A DNA stretch of 64,000 nt, from assembly GCA_035577545.1 (NCBI GenBank), contig DATLVI010000031.1, positions 178,787 to 242,786 of the forward strand, in the 5' to 3' direction. The translations under genes were made by a program, and so were the position numbers. The DNA is from Verrucomicrobiia bacterium (GTDB taxonomy: Bacteria; Verrucomicrobiota; Verrucomicrobiia; Palsa-1439). The notes beneath the pieces were generated by a model. The model was not told the origin of the DNA. It searched no databases and worked only from the letters and a program-made list of their open reading frames with translations. Every line of letters begins with the position of its first letter. Position 1 is the first letter of the stretch. Of this stretch, positions 16,920-26,371 are shown in pieces.

Positions 16920-17456
16920 ATGAAGCCTGTAATAAAACGTATCCTAATCGGTATGGCAGGTCCGGTCTGTGTGACTGCTTTTGGTATCGTCGCGCTGATT
17001 GTTTACATGCTGATGCCACCGCTCCGCAGTTTCGCGCGGATGCACGAGAAGCTCCCGTCGGTTTCCATCGAGTCTGGGAAAACAGTCTATTGTCGAATGC
17101 AGTATTGCGATTTTCGTTTTCCGTTACCCGATAAAGCCCGTGTAATGCGGACGGGTCATGTTACCGGAGGCTTCGATACAATTGAAGGAACTATTTATGT
17201 CGTTGATTCCGACGGTACTCCAGTCAGTTTACGGGGTTACGCAGAGCTACTTCAGAAGAACCATTTCCACGCGGTTCCCCAAGATAAGAGGAATTACTTT
17301 TTTTTCGGCGTTTCGAAAAGTTCAAGCGATGGTGGGTCGATCGATGCAACTATTACAAATCTAGTGACGGAAAGTTCAGGCGATGACGGGTCGATCAATG
17401 CAACTGTCACAAATCTAGTGACGGAAATTCACTTTTCGTACTTCGGTGATTATTGA
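16920..17456 (+). CDS. Membrane-anchored hypothetical protein with an internal 18-residue duplication
   Basis: This 178-residue protein has one N-terminal membrane segment (about residues 8-32). The soluble part has no recognisable domain. Near the C-terminus an 18-residue unit (SSSDGGSIDATITNLVTE, then SSGDDGSINATVTNLVTE) is repeated, matching a 54-base tandem duplication at 17317-17424. The base composition is AT-richer than its neighbours, suggesting recent acquisition. It stands alone between the aldo/keto reductase (divergent) and purL. Confidence 0.65.
   Translation: MKPVIKRILIGMAGPVCVTAFGIVALIVYMLMPPLRSFARMHEKLPSVSIESGKTVYCRMQYCDFRFPLPDKARVMRTGHVTGGFDTIEGTIYVVDSDGTPVSLRGYAELLQKNHFHAVPQDKRNYFFFGVSKSSSDGGSIDATITNLVTESSGDDGSINATVTNLVTEIHFSYFGDY
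17317..17424 (+). repeat. 54-base tandem duplication inside a gene
   Basis: Two head-to-tail 54-base units (17317-17370 and 17371-17424) differ at a handful of positions, several of them synonymous. The reading frame is kept, giving two 18-residue repeats in the encoded protein. Confidence 0.9.
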
Positions 17457-17568
17457 TCTGTTCAGCGTCATCGAGAAGTCCGGCTGGCTAAAGAGGGGCT
17501 CCCCGTGGCACTCGATTGTAACACTCCCGGTTATTGGCTTTCTCAAATGCGTGTACTAAACTTCACGC

Positions 17569-19845
17569 ATGGCGAGTGTAGCGGACATTGAGATTACACC
17601 GGAGATTATCGCGACGCATGGGGTCACGCCGGAAGAATACGAGCGAATTAAGAAGATCCTTGGACGCGCCCCGAACATCACGGAACTCGGCATCTTCTCT
17701 GTGATGTGGAGCGAGCATTGCAGCTACAAGAATTCTCGGCCCGAACTGAAGAAATTTCCGCGCGAAGCGCCGTTTATCCTCGTGAAGGCCGGTGAGGAAA
17801 ACGCCGGCATCGTGGACATCGGCGACGGGTGGGCCATTGCTTTCAAAATAGAATCCCACAATCACCCGAGCGCGGTGGAGCCGTTTCAAGGAGCGGCGAC
17901 GGGAGTGGGCGGGATCATCCGCGATATATTCACGATGGGCGCCCGCCCGATCCTTAATATGAACTCGTTACGGTTCGGTCTCATCGAGGGCGACACGGCG
18001 GAGGCGGCACAGAACCGGCGGCTGTTCGCGGGCGTCGTGGCCGGGATCGCGCATTACGGCAACTGCATCGGGATTCCGACGGTGGGCGGCGAAGTGTATT
18101 TCGATGAATCATACGATGGCAACCCGCTGGTCAACGCGCTTTCGCTGGGCGTGTTGCGTCACGACCAGATCAAGCGCGGCAAAGCCGCGGGCGTCGGCAA
18201 CCCCGTCATCTATGTGGGCAGCGCGACGGGCCGCGATGGGTTGGCCGGCGCTGCGTTCGCGTCGCGGGAACTCACGGAGGAATCGCAGCGAGACCGCCCG
18301 GCAGTGCAGGTGGGCGATCCGTTCATGGAAAAACTGCTGCTCGAAGCCTGCCTCGAAGTGATGCGCACCGACGGCCTTGTAGTGGGTATCCAGGACATGG
18401 GCGCGGCGGGGCTGACGTGTTCGACCTGCGAAACCGCCAGCCGGGGCGGTACGGGCAATGAGATCGACCTGAACCTGGTGCCGAAACGCGAGACAGGGAT
18501 GACGCCGTACGAGATCCTGCTCAGCGAATCACAGGAACGGATGCTGCTCATCGCACAGAAAGGCCGTGAGAAGGAGGTAGAAGCGATTTTCGAGAAGTGG
18601 GACCTGCACGGTGTCACCATCGGTCGCGTGACAGACGACGGCCTGATGCGTGTGAAGGTCGGCAACACTGTTGCGGCAGAGATTCCCGCAAAGCAACTTG
18701 CCGAAGACGCGCCAATTTACCATCGCGAAGCGAAACAGCCTGAGACTGAAATCCGACACACGAAGTTCGAAATCGGAAGCGTCGTCGAACCCGTCGATTA
18801 TCAGGACGCCCTGCTCCGACTGCTCGGGTCACCAACGATTGCCTCCAAGAACTGGGTGTATCGCCAGTACGATCACATGGTGCAGGACGGGACAGTTGTG
18901 GCGCCTGGCAGCGACGCGGCGGTGGTGCGTATCAACCTTTCGCGGCCCGACCTCGGCGTACCGGATACGACCGGGGAGAAATACATCGCCTTCACGACCG
19001 ACTGCAATTCGACCTACTGCTATCTCGACCCGTTCGAGGGCGGCAAGATTGCCGTGGCGGAAGCCGTGCGCAATCTGGCCTGCAGCGGGGCGCGGCCCTT
19101 GGCCATCACGGACAACCTCAACTTCGGCAACCCGATGAAACCGGAAGTATTCTGGCAGTTTCGTCGTTGCATCGAAGGTATTTGTGAAGCCTGCGACGTT
19201 TTCAACACGCCCGTGACGGGCGGTAACGTCAGCTTCTACAACGAATCACCCGCGGGCGCGATTGACCCGACGCCGACGATCGGCATGTTGGGGTTGATCG
19301 ACGACCCGAAGCACATCACAACCCAATGGTTCAAGGACGTGGGCGACGTGATCCTGCTGCTGGGCGAAATCGACGACGAACTTGGCGGCAGCGAATATCT
19401 GAAACGGATTCACGGACTTAAAACCGGCAAATCGCCGCGAATGGACCTGGCGTTGGCAAAACGGATTTCGGACTTCACCCTGGAGAGCATTCGCAAAGGT
19501 TGGGTCAAGAGCGCGCACGACTGCAGCGAGGGCGGCCTGGCTGTGGCGCTGGCGGAATGCTGCACGAGCAACGGTGACGCGATGATTGGCGCGCGTGTGG
19601 ACCTGTCGAAGTTTCCGGGACGATTGGATGCCGTGCTGTTTGGTGAGACGCAATCGCGCGTCGTGCTGAGTTGCCCGGCAAACCACGCGGAGGAAATCCT
19701 GCATTCGGGTCTGCCGGTGAATCGCCTCGGAGTTACAGGAGGCAATGTGCTGGAGATTAAGACATCCCGCAGTGAGTTGTCCTGGAGTCTGGCCCGTCTG
19801 CGGGACGTTTGGTGGAATGCGATCGGGCGCGTGATGGACGTCTGA
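17569..19845 (+). CDS. purL: FGAM synthase large subunit (short-type PurL)
   Basis: PurL makes formylglycinamidine ribonucleotide from FGAR, ATP and PurQ-derived ammonia. The 758-residue length is that of the small PurL that works with PurS and PurQ, both present here. Diagnostic stretches include [29 protein letters not shown] with the catalytic His, [13 protein letters not shown], and a second AIRS-like half ([35 protein letters not shown]). The start is ATG 17569. It is separated from purQ by 14 kb of unrelated genes. Confidence 0.97.
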   Translation: MASVADIEITPEIIATHGVTPEEYERIKKILGRAPNITELGIFSVMWSEHCSYKNSRPELKKFPREAPFILVKAGEENAGIVDIGDGWAIAFKIESHNHPSAVEPFQGAATGVGGIIRDIFTMGARPILNMNSLRFGLIEGDTAEAAQNRRLFAGVVAGIAHYGNCIGIPTVGGEVYFDESYDGNPLVNALSLGVLRHDQIKRGKAAGVGNPVIYVGSATGRDGLAGAAFASRELTEESQRDRPAVQVGDPFMEKLLLEACLEVMRTDGLVVGIQDMGAAGLTCSTCETASRGGTGNEIDLNLVPKRETGMTPYEILLSESQERMLLIAQKGREKEVEAIFEKWDLHGVTIGRVTDDGLMRVKVGNTVAAEIPAKQLAEDAPIYHREAKQPETEIRHTKFEIGSVVEPVDYQDALLRLLGSPTIASKNWVYRQYDHMVQDGTVVAPGSDAAVVRINLSRPDLGVPDTTGEKYIAFTTDCNSTYCYLDPFEGGKIAVAEAVRNLACSGARPLAITDNLNFGNPMKPEVFWQFRRCIEGICEACDVFNTPVTGGNVSFYNESPAGAIDPTPTIGMLGLIDDPKHITTQWFKDVGDVILLLGEIDDELGGSEYLKRIHGLKTGKSPRMDLALAKRISDFTLESIRKGWVKSAHDCSEGGLAVALAECCTSNGDAMIGARVDLSKFPGRLDAVLFGETQSRVVLSCPANHAEEILHSGLPVNRLGVTGGNVLEIKTSRSELSWSLARLRDVWWNAIGRVMDV

Positions 19846-19855
19846 GGGATACGGG

Positions 19856-20221
19856 TTATTTTGGCTTCCCCAGCAATTTTTGGAGATAGTCGGGCTGCTT
19901 CGGCTGTGCTTCCTCCGCGGGTTTGTTGGCCGTACCGGAGGCTTTCTGCTGGATCGCCGCAATCGTATCCTTGACCGCTTGTTGCTGGTCGGGGGTCAAC
20001 CTGGCCTTGTGGGACAGAGTCTGCAGGTTGCTGAGCGCCTCGGGGTAGTTGTTGGATTTGACGGCCAGCACAGCGTTATTGACCAGGGTCTGCATGGCCG
20101 GTTCAGCCGACTTGAAACTGCTCTGCAGTTCGGAGGTGCTTACGCGACCTTTTTTCCCGCAGCCGCTGATCGCCAACAACGCGCCCAGCGCCACAACCGG
20201 CATCCATGCAAACTTCTTCAT
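19856..20221 (-). CDS. Small lipoprotein of unknown function
   Basis: The start ATG 20221 gives MKKFAWMPVVALGALLAISGCGKKG, a textbook lipoprotein signal with Cys21 as the lipid-modified residue. The mature 100 residues are mostly helical and TPR-like in feel (EPAMQTLVNNAVLAVKSNNYPEAL), ending in a Lys/Pro-rich tail. The frame is open further upstream, but that part has no coding character. It is convergent with purL (10-base gap). Confidence 0.8.
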   Translation of the reverse strand: MKKFAWMPVVALGALLAISGCGKKGRVSTSELQSSFKSAEPAMQTLVNNAVLAVKSNNYPEALSNLQTLSHKARLTPDQQQAVKDTIAAIQQKASGTANKPAEEAQPKQPDYLQKLLGKPK

Positions 20222-20702
20222 AGCCTTCTTGTTCCCGTCCCGGTGCAGAATAGGCAGCACACACGAAGCGGTCAAACTCAAATACCGGCCAATCCATGCG
20301 GGTGCGTCCCTCGTAGTATCTATTGAATAACAGGGCTGATGACGCCGTCCAAAACAAGGATGAAACGAATGAACGGAAACTGGAATGTGCCCGGTGGCCG
20401 CCTCGAAAGAGCGCAGCACCCGCCGACTCATCCCCATCGGCGGTGTGCGGTGCCCGTCGTGTTCATGGCCTCCCTTTCGTGGTCCGTGAAAGTCGCGGAG
20501 GGAAAGCCAGAGCGTCAACGCCGAAACAGGTACATCCATGCAATTCACACGACGCCAACACACAGAACCCCTGTGCGCTTCAATCCCCGGAGACGATCCG
20601 TTTTTTAAGCGAAGAATCCCGTTCGACAGAGTGGCTTCTCAGACATACCGGCAGCGGTCTTTTTCGCTCGCCAGCTTTTCGCGCGGTTGTTACAGTGCCG
20701 CG
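20222..20702. other. Divergent promoter region, no gene
   Basis: About 480 bases lie between the lipoprotein and the sigma factor, which diverge. Several frames stay open here but none has coding character; the sigma-factor frame extends back to 20538 without a ribosome-binding site. It should contain promoters for both genes; no boxes are clear enough to name. Confidence 0.4.
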
Positions 20703-21317
20703 ATGTCCGATGGCCAAAGCGGCGGGAATGTCTCTGCGACGCAGGTCCGGGATGATGGCGCGTTGCTGCGCGCCGTGGCCGCCCGTGACAAAGACGCATT
20801 TCGGCAGCTTTACACGCAGCACAGCCCGCTCCTTTTCGCCCTCGCAGTGAAGATTCTCAGTGATCGCAGCGAGGCTGAAGACGTGCTGCAGGAAACTTTC
20901 GTCCAGGTTTGGAAGACCGCCGCCTCGTTCGATGACCAACGCGGCAAACCGCTTGGGTGGTTCATCATGCTTACTCGGAGCCGCGCGATTGACCGACTCC
21001 GGTCGCGCAAGACACGCGCCCGTCTCGCCGAATCGGCCGGGAAAGACGAATCGCAAATCACGACGGCCACGACGCCGGCCGAGGACGCGGTCGCCTCCGA
21101 GGCGCAACAGACCGTGCGAGACGCCCTGGGCAAGCTGCCGGACGAGCAGCGCGTGCCCATCGAGATGGCCTACTTTGGCGGGTTGACCCAATTTGAAATT
21201 GCCCAGCGACTCAGCCAGCCGCTCGGGACTGTGAAAACGAGGATCCGCACCGGTATGATCCGTCTTCGCGAGCAACTCGGCAGCGTCACCGCCGGGAGAG
21301 AGGGGCGCACGCCATGA
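20703..21317 (+). CDS. RNA polymerase sigma factor, ECF/sigma-70 family
   Basis: The start is set at ATG 20703 (MSDGQSGG). The 204-residue factor has region 2 (DAFRQLYTQHSPLLF, then SEAEDVLQETFVQVW) and region 4 (LPDEQRVPIEMAYFGGLTQFEIAQRL, then GTVKTRIRTGMIRLRE), with a variable linker, as in the SigK-like group paired with RskA anti-sigma factors. Its TGA stop overlaps the ATG of the next gene, a membrane anti-sigma factor, so the two are made together. Confidence 0.93.
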   Translation: MSDGQSGGNVSATQVRDDGALLRAVAARDKDAFRQLYTQHSPLLFALAVKILSDRSEAEDVLQETFVQVWKTAASFDDQRGKPLGWFIMLTRSRAIDRLRSRKTRARLAESAGKDESQITTATTPAEDAVASEAQQTVRDALGKLPDEQRVPIEMAYFGGLTQFEIAQRLSQPLGTVKTRIRTGMIRLREQLGSVTAGREGRTP

Positions 21318-22438
21318 CGCACGACACGTTTCGCGAGATGCTTCCGCTCTATGTCATTGGCGCGCTTGACGGCGACGAACTGTACAACTTCGAGCGGTAT
21401 ATCGCCGAGAACCGCGAACGCTGCCGGGCCGAGATTGCGGAATACCAGGCAATCGCTGACCAAATGGCGCTGGCCGCTCCGTCCGCGCGGCCGTCGCCGG
21501 CGGTGTACGACCGTATCCTGACGGCGATAGAGGAAAAGAAACGCCCGGTTGAAACGCCAGCGTCCGCACCCGTGGCGGCGCCGACTCGCGTGCCGGTACG
21601 CGTTCCCGCGCCGGTGCCCACGGCCGCGCCCGTATCTGCACCAGCTGCCGAACGCCGCGAGAGTGAAGGTTTCAACCTTGGCCTGCTCATCCTCCGCGGC
21701 ATTCCCTGGGCCGCCGCCGCCGTGCTGGCGGTACTGTTGATCAGCGCGAACAGCCAGCTTCGAGAGATGACGCGTTTGCGGCAGGCAATGACAGAAGACT
21801 ACAACAAGCTTCTCACCAAGTATGACGAGCAACATGGCGGCATCACCAATCTTACCACCCGTCTTCAAGCGCAGGCGCAGCAGTTTCAGGAGCAACTCGT
21901 CAAGCTTCGTGTCGAGAACGTCGAGCAGCAACAGAGCCTTAATACCTTGCGCGCGGCCAACGCGGAACTCGATGCCGAAAAGACCCAATTGCAGCATGCC
22001 GCGGATCGGATGCGTGAACAGCTCGAACAACAAAATTTGCAAACCGCTTCACTCTTAAAGAAGGTCAACGAGCAAACCGCTTCGCTGGAGATCTTCACGG
22101 ATCCTGCGGTTCGTATCGCGCCACTGGCCGACCCGAAAGGACAGGCGAAAGCGACCGCCAAAGTTTACTGGCAGAACGAGAAAAAGACGGGGCTCATGGT
22201 TGTCTCCAATCTCATACCCGTCGTCGAGGGTCAGGGGAAGTGCCTCGAGCTTTGGGCGATCTGCGGCAGTGCACCGCCAGTCCCGGCCGGCATCGGCTGG
22301 ACGGACGAATCGGGTCACGGCAATTTGCAGGTCAAGCTGGTCAAGGACATTGCGTGCATCGACAAGTTTGCCGTCACGGTTGAAAACGCGGGCGGCGTAC
22401 CAGCTCCCGAAGGCTCGATCATTCTCATTGGTCAATGA
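21314..22438 (+). CDS. RskA-like membrane anti-sigma factor
   Basis: This 374-residue protein has an N-terminal cytosolic helical domain (LPLYVIGALDGDELYNFE, sigma-binding). A Pro/Ala/Val-rich linker follows (about 80-115), then a membrane segment (about 128-145) and a long coiled coil (about 150-260, rich in Gln, Leu and Glu). The RskA C-terminal domain (AKVYWQNEKKTGLMVV, then LELWAICG) ends the protein. The coiled coil between membrane and RskA domain is longer than usual and may set a distance from the membrane. It overlaps the sigma gene by ATGA. Confidence 0.88.
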   Translation: MTHDTFREMLPLYVIGALDGDELYNFERYIAENRERCRAEIAEYQAIADQMALAAPSARPSPAVYDRILTAIEEKKRPVETPASAPVAAPTRVPVRVPAPVPTAAPVSAPAAERRESEGFNLGLLILRGIPWAAAAVLAVLLISANSQLREMTRLRQAMTEDYNKLLTKYDEQHGGITNLTTRLQAQAQQFQEQLVKLRVENVEQQQSLNTLRAANAELDAEKTQLQHAADRMREQLEQQNLQTASLLKKVNEQTASLEIFTDPAVRIAPLADPKGQAKATAKVYWQNEKKTGLMVVSNLIPVVEGQGKCLELWAICGSAPPVPAGIGWTDESGHGNLQVKLVKDIACIDKFAVTVENAGGVPAPEGSIILIGQ

Positions 22439-22624
22439 AACCGTTGCTTCCATTCGATTGGTTGCCGCAACCAACTGCCTGACAGGCAGATGGTTACAGA
22501 AGTGATTTGAAGCCTTCCTAAATCGGTAACGTCTTGCCGCAGCGCTGTGGTTTTCTGGCATAAACCCTGCACAATCAAGCCCTGGTTGCCGTGTGAACGT
22601 TAAAGACGATTAAGGAAAAAGCAT

Positions 22625-23143
22625 ATGGGCATCTTCAGCGCAGCAGTCGCGTTGTTCAGCAATAGTGGCGGGGGCCAACATACAGAACGGCATCCCGACG
22701 ACGAATCCAATGGCGGCGCCGGTTCCGTTGGCGAGACCAAAACCAAGTGCACGATCCTGGTCATTGATGACGAACCGAGCTTATTGGAAACGCTCCGGCT
22801 CATTTTAAGCGAAGCGGGATACAACGTGCTGACCTCCGCCACCGGCCCGAAGGGTCTCGACATGGTGCGCTACGCACCCAAGGATGTCCGCCTTGTGCTG
22901 CTCGACTACAATATGCCGCGATTCAACGGCGCCGAGACCCTCGAGTTTTTGCGCAAACTGAACCCAGCCCTGAAAATTATGGCCATGTCCGGGCTGCGCC
23001 TGACCGAGCTTCCGGAAAGCTTCCACACCGGGGTCGATCGGTTTCTCCCAAAGCCATTCAAGAATGACGAGCTTTTGAAGATGGTGGAGGAAGTCCTCGA
23101 AAAAAGATCCGCCACCGAAGCACCTGTTATCGCCTCCAGGTAA
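22625..23143 (+). CDS. Stand-alone response regulator receiver protein
   Basis: This 172-residue protein has a low-complexity N-terminal extension of about 40 residues and one receiver domain: acidic pocket DDE at 48-50, phospho-acceptor D94 in LLDYNMPRFNG, switch S122 and K143 in LPKPFK. No output domain follows. A partner kinase is not in the window. The start ATG 22625 follows AAGGAAAAAGCAT. Confidence 0.9.
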   Translation: MGIFSAAVALFSNSGGGQHTERHPDDESNGGAGSVGETKTKCTILVIDDEPSLLETLRLILSEAGYNVLTSATGPKGLDMVRYAPKDVRLVLLDYNMPRFNGAETLEFLRKLNPALKIMAMSGLRLTELPESFHTGVDRFLPKPFKNDELLKMVEEVLEKRSATEAPVIASR

Positions 23144-23302
23144 CCCACCCAGGCGTCCCATCCAGCGACGCGTTCCCGTTAGCGAGTTGGTTCCACCCCG
23201 CCCGGGGGTTGCTCCTTGCTATTTGCCTCTTGTTGGACTAAACGTTTCGACGAAAGTGAAACTCTCGACGGCTTGCGTTCGTCGAGGCGAGTTGACCGAG
23301 GA

Positions 23303-24808
23303 ATGAACCCGGAAGAAAGCACGCACCCACGGCATTATTGCGGCCTGTTTGGGGTTTACGGACACCCGAATGCGGCGGAGTTGACGTATTACGGGCTGTA
23401 CGCGCTACAGCATCGCGGCCAGGAAAGCGCGGGCATCACGGCCTCCGACGGCATCGACTTGCGCACCTACAAGGGCATGGGGCTCGTCGGCCAGGTGTTC
23501 GACAAAACCATCCTGCGTTCGTTGCCCGGTCCTCTCGCGATCGGCCACGTTCGGTACTCCACCACGGGCAGTTCCAACATCAAGAACGCTCAGCCGCTCG
23601 TCGTCGATTGCGCGCGCGGGCAGATTGCCATCGGTCACAACGGCAACCTCACCAACGCTTCAAGGCTCCGCGCTGAACTCGAAGAGCAGGGGTCGATTTT
23701 CCAGACGACGGTGGATAGCGAGATCATCCTGCACTTGCTCGCGCGTCCGTCCAATGACGATCGGGCCCACTCCCTCGAAGCCGTCATGCGCAAAATCCAG
23801 GGCGCGTATTCGTTGGTCATCATGGGTGAGGATGAACTCATCGGCGTCCGCGATCCATTCGGATTTCGCCCGCTGGTGTTGGGCAAACTCGCCGCGCCAA
23901 AAGAAGACGGCAGCGATGGCGGCGTCGCCTACGTGCTGGCCAGCGAAACGTGCGCGCTCGACCTCATCCATGCCGAGTATGTGCGCGACCTTGCCCCCGG
24001 CGAAATCGTCGTCATCAACCAGCAGGGCGTGCGTTCGGTCAATCCCTGGGCCGGCTCGCAGCAGCCGCACGCGTTCTGCATTTTCGAGTACGTGTACTTC
24101 GCGCGGCCCGACAGCGACATCTTCAACAAGAACGTCGCGCAGGTCCGCATCAATCTGGGCCGCCAACTGGCCCGCGAGCATCCCGTCGAGGCGGACCTCG
24201 TGATTCCCGTGCCCGACAGCGGCAATTGGGCGGCGATGGGTTTTTCCGAGGAAAGCGGGATCGATTTTGGCAACGCCTTCGTTCGCAATCATTACGTTGG
24301 CCGCACCTTCCTGCAGCCGACCCAACTCATTCGCGATTTTGGCGTGCGCGTGAAGCTCAACCTCATCGAGGAAATGGTCGTGGGCAAACGCGTCGTGGTG
24401 GTGGATGATTCGATCGTGCGGGGCACGACGGCGCGGGCGCGCGTGGTCACGCTACGCGAAGCCGGCGCGAAAGAAGTCCACATGCGCGTCAGTTGCCCCC
24501 CGCACAAATGGCCCTGCGCCTACGGCATCGATTTCCCGACGCGCAAGGAGTTGATGGCCGCGAACAATTCGCAGGAGCAGATCCGCGAATTCCTCGGTGC
24601 CGACTCGCTCGGCTATCTCTCGCTGGACGGCATGATCGCCTCCACTGGCCTGCCCGCGAACGAATTCTGCACCGCCTGTTACACCGGCAATTATCCTTCG
24701 CCTGTCGAATCCGAGCATGACAAATTTATCATGGAACAGCGCCGCACCAAATACCGCCGCCCGGTCTCGGATCTGGTGCATGACGATACGCAGCGACCGC
24801 TGTTGTGA
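23303..24808 (+). CDS. purF: Amidophosphoribosyltransferase
   Basis: PurF makes phosphoribosylamine from PRPP and glutamine, the first committed purine step. The start is set at ATG 23303 (MNPEESTHPRHYC) behind a GAGGA site, giving 501 residues; the frame is open back to 23216. The catalytic Cys is C13 in HYCGLFGVYG, exposed after propeptide removal as in the Bacillus-type enzyme. The glutaminase half contains YALQHRGQESAGI and the PRTase half contains VVVVDDSIVRGTT. Its stop overlaps the GTG of purM. Confidence 0.97.
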   Translation: MNPEESTHPRHYCGLFGVYGHPNAAELTYYGLYALQHRGQESAGITASDGIDLRTYKGMGLVGQVFDKTILRSLPGPLAIGHVRYSTTGSSNIKNAQPLVVDCARGQIAIGHNGNLTNASRLRAELEEQGSIFQTTVDSEIILHLLARPSNDDRAHSLEAVMRKIQGAYSLVIMGEDELIGVRDPFGFRPLVLGKLAAPKEDGSDGGVAYVLASETCALDLIHAEYVRDLAPGEIVVINQQGVRSVNPWAGSQQPHAFCIFEYVYFARPDSDIFNKNVAQVRINLGRQLAREHPVEADLVIPVPDSGNWAAMGFSEESGIDFGNAFVRNHYVGRTFLQPTQLIRDFGVRVKLNLIEEMVVGKRVVVVDDSIVRGTTARARVVTLREAGAKEVHMRVSCPPHKWPCAYGIDFPTRKELMAANNSQEQIREFLGADSLGYLSLDGMIASTGLPANEFCTACYTGNYPSPVESEHDKFIMEQRRTKYRRPVSDLVHDDTQRPLL

Positions 24809-25866
24809 ATAACCCAAAGACAACCGAAGGCGCTTACACCAGTTCAGGTGTGAACATTCATCTCGCAGACACGTTGAAAGGTGGGCTGAAGCAGAAGGTT
24901 CGCAAGACGCTAAGACCTGAGGTGCTGGGGGCGATTGGCGGGTTTGGGGGATTGTTTGCGCTCGATTTGAAGAAGCACAAACGGCCGGTGCTGGTGAGCA
25001 GCATGGACGGTGTCGGGACGAAGTTGAAAATCGCGGTTGCGCTGAACAAGCATGACACGGTTGGGCAGGACCTTGTCAATCATTGCGTCAACGACATCGC
25101 AGCAGTTGGCGCAGAGCCTTTATTTTTCCTGGATTACATCGGCATGGGCAAACTGTCGCCGCGCGTGTTCAACCAGATTATCGATGGACTGGTCAAGGCG
25201 TGCGCGGAGGCGGGCTGCGCGTTGATCGGTGGCGAGACGGCGCAGATGCCCGGTATGTATGCGGCGGGTGATTATGATCTTGTGAGCACGATTGTTGGCG
25301 TGGTGGAACGCGACCAGATCATTGATGGCTCGAGCATCCGCCCGGGTGACGCGATCGTCGGGCTGGCCAGTACAGGGTTGCACACCAATGGCTATTCGCT
25401 CGCGCGGCAGATTCTTTTCGCGCAGATGCGGGCGCGGCTGGATGATTACCATAGCGGACTTGGCTGCACGTTCGGGGAAGAGCTACTCAAGGTACATCGC
25501 AACTACTGGCCAATCATAAGGAAAATCCGAAATTCGAAAACCGAAATTCGAAACGCCATACATGGGATCGCGCATATCACGGGTGGCGGATTCTATGACA
25601 ACATCCCACGGGTACTGCCGAAGAATTGCAGCGTGGTCATATACACCGGTTCGTGGGACGTGTTACCTATTTTCAAACTGCTCCAGGAAGGCGGCGGTGT
25701 GACCGATGAGGAGATGCACCGCGTGTTCAACATGGGCATCGGCATGGTGTGCATCGTCGATCCGAAATCAGTGGCGACAGTCCAAAAGGTCGCGTCACGC
25801 GCCGGTGTGAAATCCTATCTCATCGGTGAAGTCCGCAGGGGCAAGCCGGTGGTCGTAATTGAGTGA
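24805..25866 (+). CDS. purM: Phosphoribosylformylglycinamidine cyclo-ligase (AIR synthetase)
   Basis: PurM closes the imidazole ring of FGAM to give AIR. The 353-residue length is normal, with SSMDGVGTKLKIA, NHCVNDIAAVGAEPLFFLDY and LIGGETAQMPGMY all typical of the AIRS family. The start is GTG 24805, sharing bases with the purF stop (GTGA), so the two are coupled. Confidence 0.97.
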   Translation: MNNPKTTEGAYTSSGVNIHLADTLKGGLKQKVRKTLRPEVLGAIGGFGGLFALDLKKHKRPVLVSSMDGVGTKLKIAVALNKHDTVGQDLVNHCVNDIAAVGAEPLFFLDYIGMGKLSPRVFNQIIDGLVKACAEAGCALIGGETAQMPGMYAAGDYDLVSTIVGVVERDQIIDGSSIRPGDAIVGLASTGLHTNGYSLARQILFAQMRARLDDYHSGLGCTFGEELLKVHRNYWPIIRKIRNSKTEIRNAIHGIAHITGGGFYDNIPRVLPKNCSVVIYTGSWDVLPIFKLLQEGGGVTDEEMHRVFNMGIGMVCIVDPKSVATVQKVASRAGVKSYLIGEVRRGKPVVVIE

Positions 25867-25875
25867 CGGGCGAAA

Positions 25876-26337
25876 ATGATGAAATGGCTGTCGCGAGTCA
25901 TAATGGTTGGGATTGCCGCGCTCGTAATCTGGCAGGTCTGGCAACGAGTGTTCGTGACCGACGAGATGCGCGTCAAAAAGCAGATTACCGTCATGTCGGG
26001 CGCAGTGGAGAAAGGGAATTTGTTGCGGCTTTCGGATGCCGTGGCGGCTGATTACAGCGATGATTCGGGCATGGACAAGTCCACGCTGCTGGGCGAGGTC
26101 CTCGCGTTTCGCTCACCTTATGACTCGGTATCCATTCATGTCAGCGAGCTGACTGTCACCATCGATCCCGAGCATCGGAAGGCGCAGGCAGAATTCATCG
26201 CGAAGGTAATCGTCAGGGCCAAAGGAGGTTCCTCGGAAAAAGAAGTCCACAGCGGGCAGATACGGTTATTTTTCCGCAAGGATGACGCGGGTTGGAGGCT
26301 GATCCGGGCGGAATTGCCCGGGTCGAAATTCGATTGA
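25876..26337 (+). CDS. Membrane-anchored protein with an NTF2/SnoaL-like soluble part
   Basis: This 153-residue protein has an N-terminal membrane anchor (about 5-24) followed by about 120 residues that resemble a nuclear-transport-factor-2-like cone: a helical start ([25 protein letters not shown]) and strands ending [16 protein letters not shown]. The fold is inferred from this pattern; function unknown. It lies 9 bases after purM and before purH, so it is carried in the same transcript. Confidence 0.7.
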   Translation: MMKWLSRVIMVGIAALVIWQVWQRVFVTDEMRVKKQITVMSGAVEKGNLLRLSDAVAADYSDDSGMDKSTLLGEVLAFRSPYDSVSIHVSELTVTIDPEHRKAQAEFIAKVIVRAKGGSSEKEVHSGQIRLFFRKDDAGWRLIRAELPGSKFD

Positions 26338-26371
26338 AGGTCACCCCGGCATCCGTTACCCTCGGCGGGTT

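Noticed and set aside
20538..20702. N-terminal extension of the first sigma factor
   Set aside because: The frame is open but lacks a ribosome-binding site and coding character; ATG 20703 gives a normal family length.
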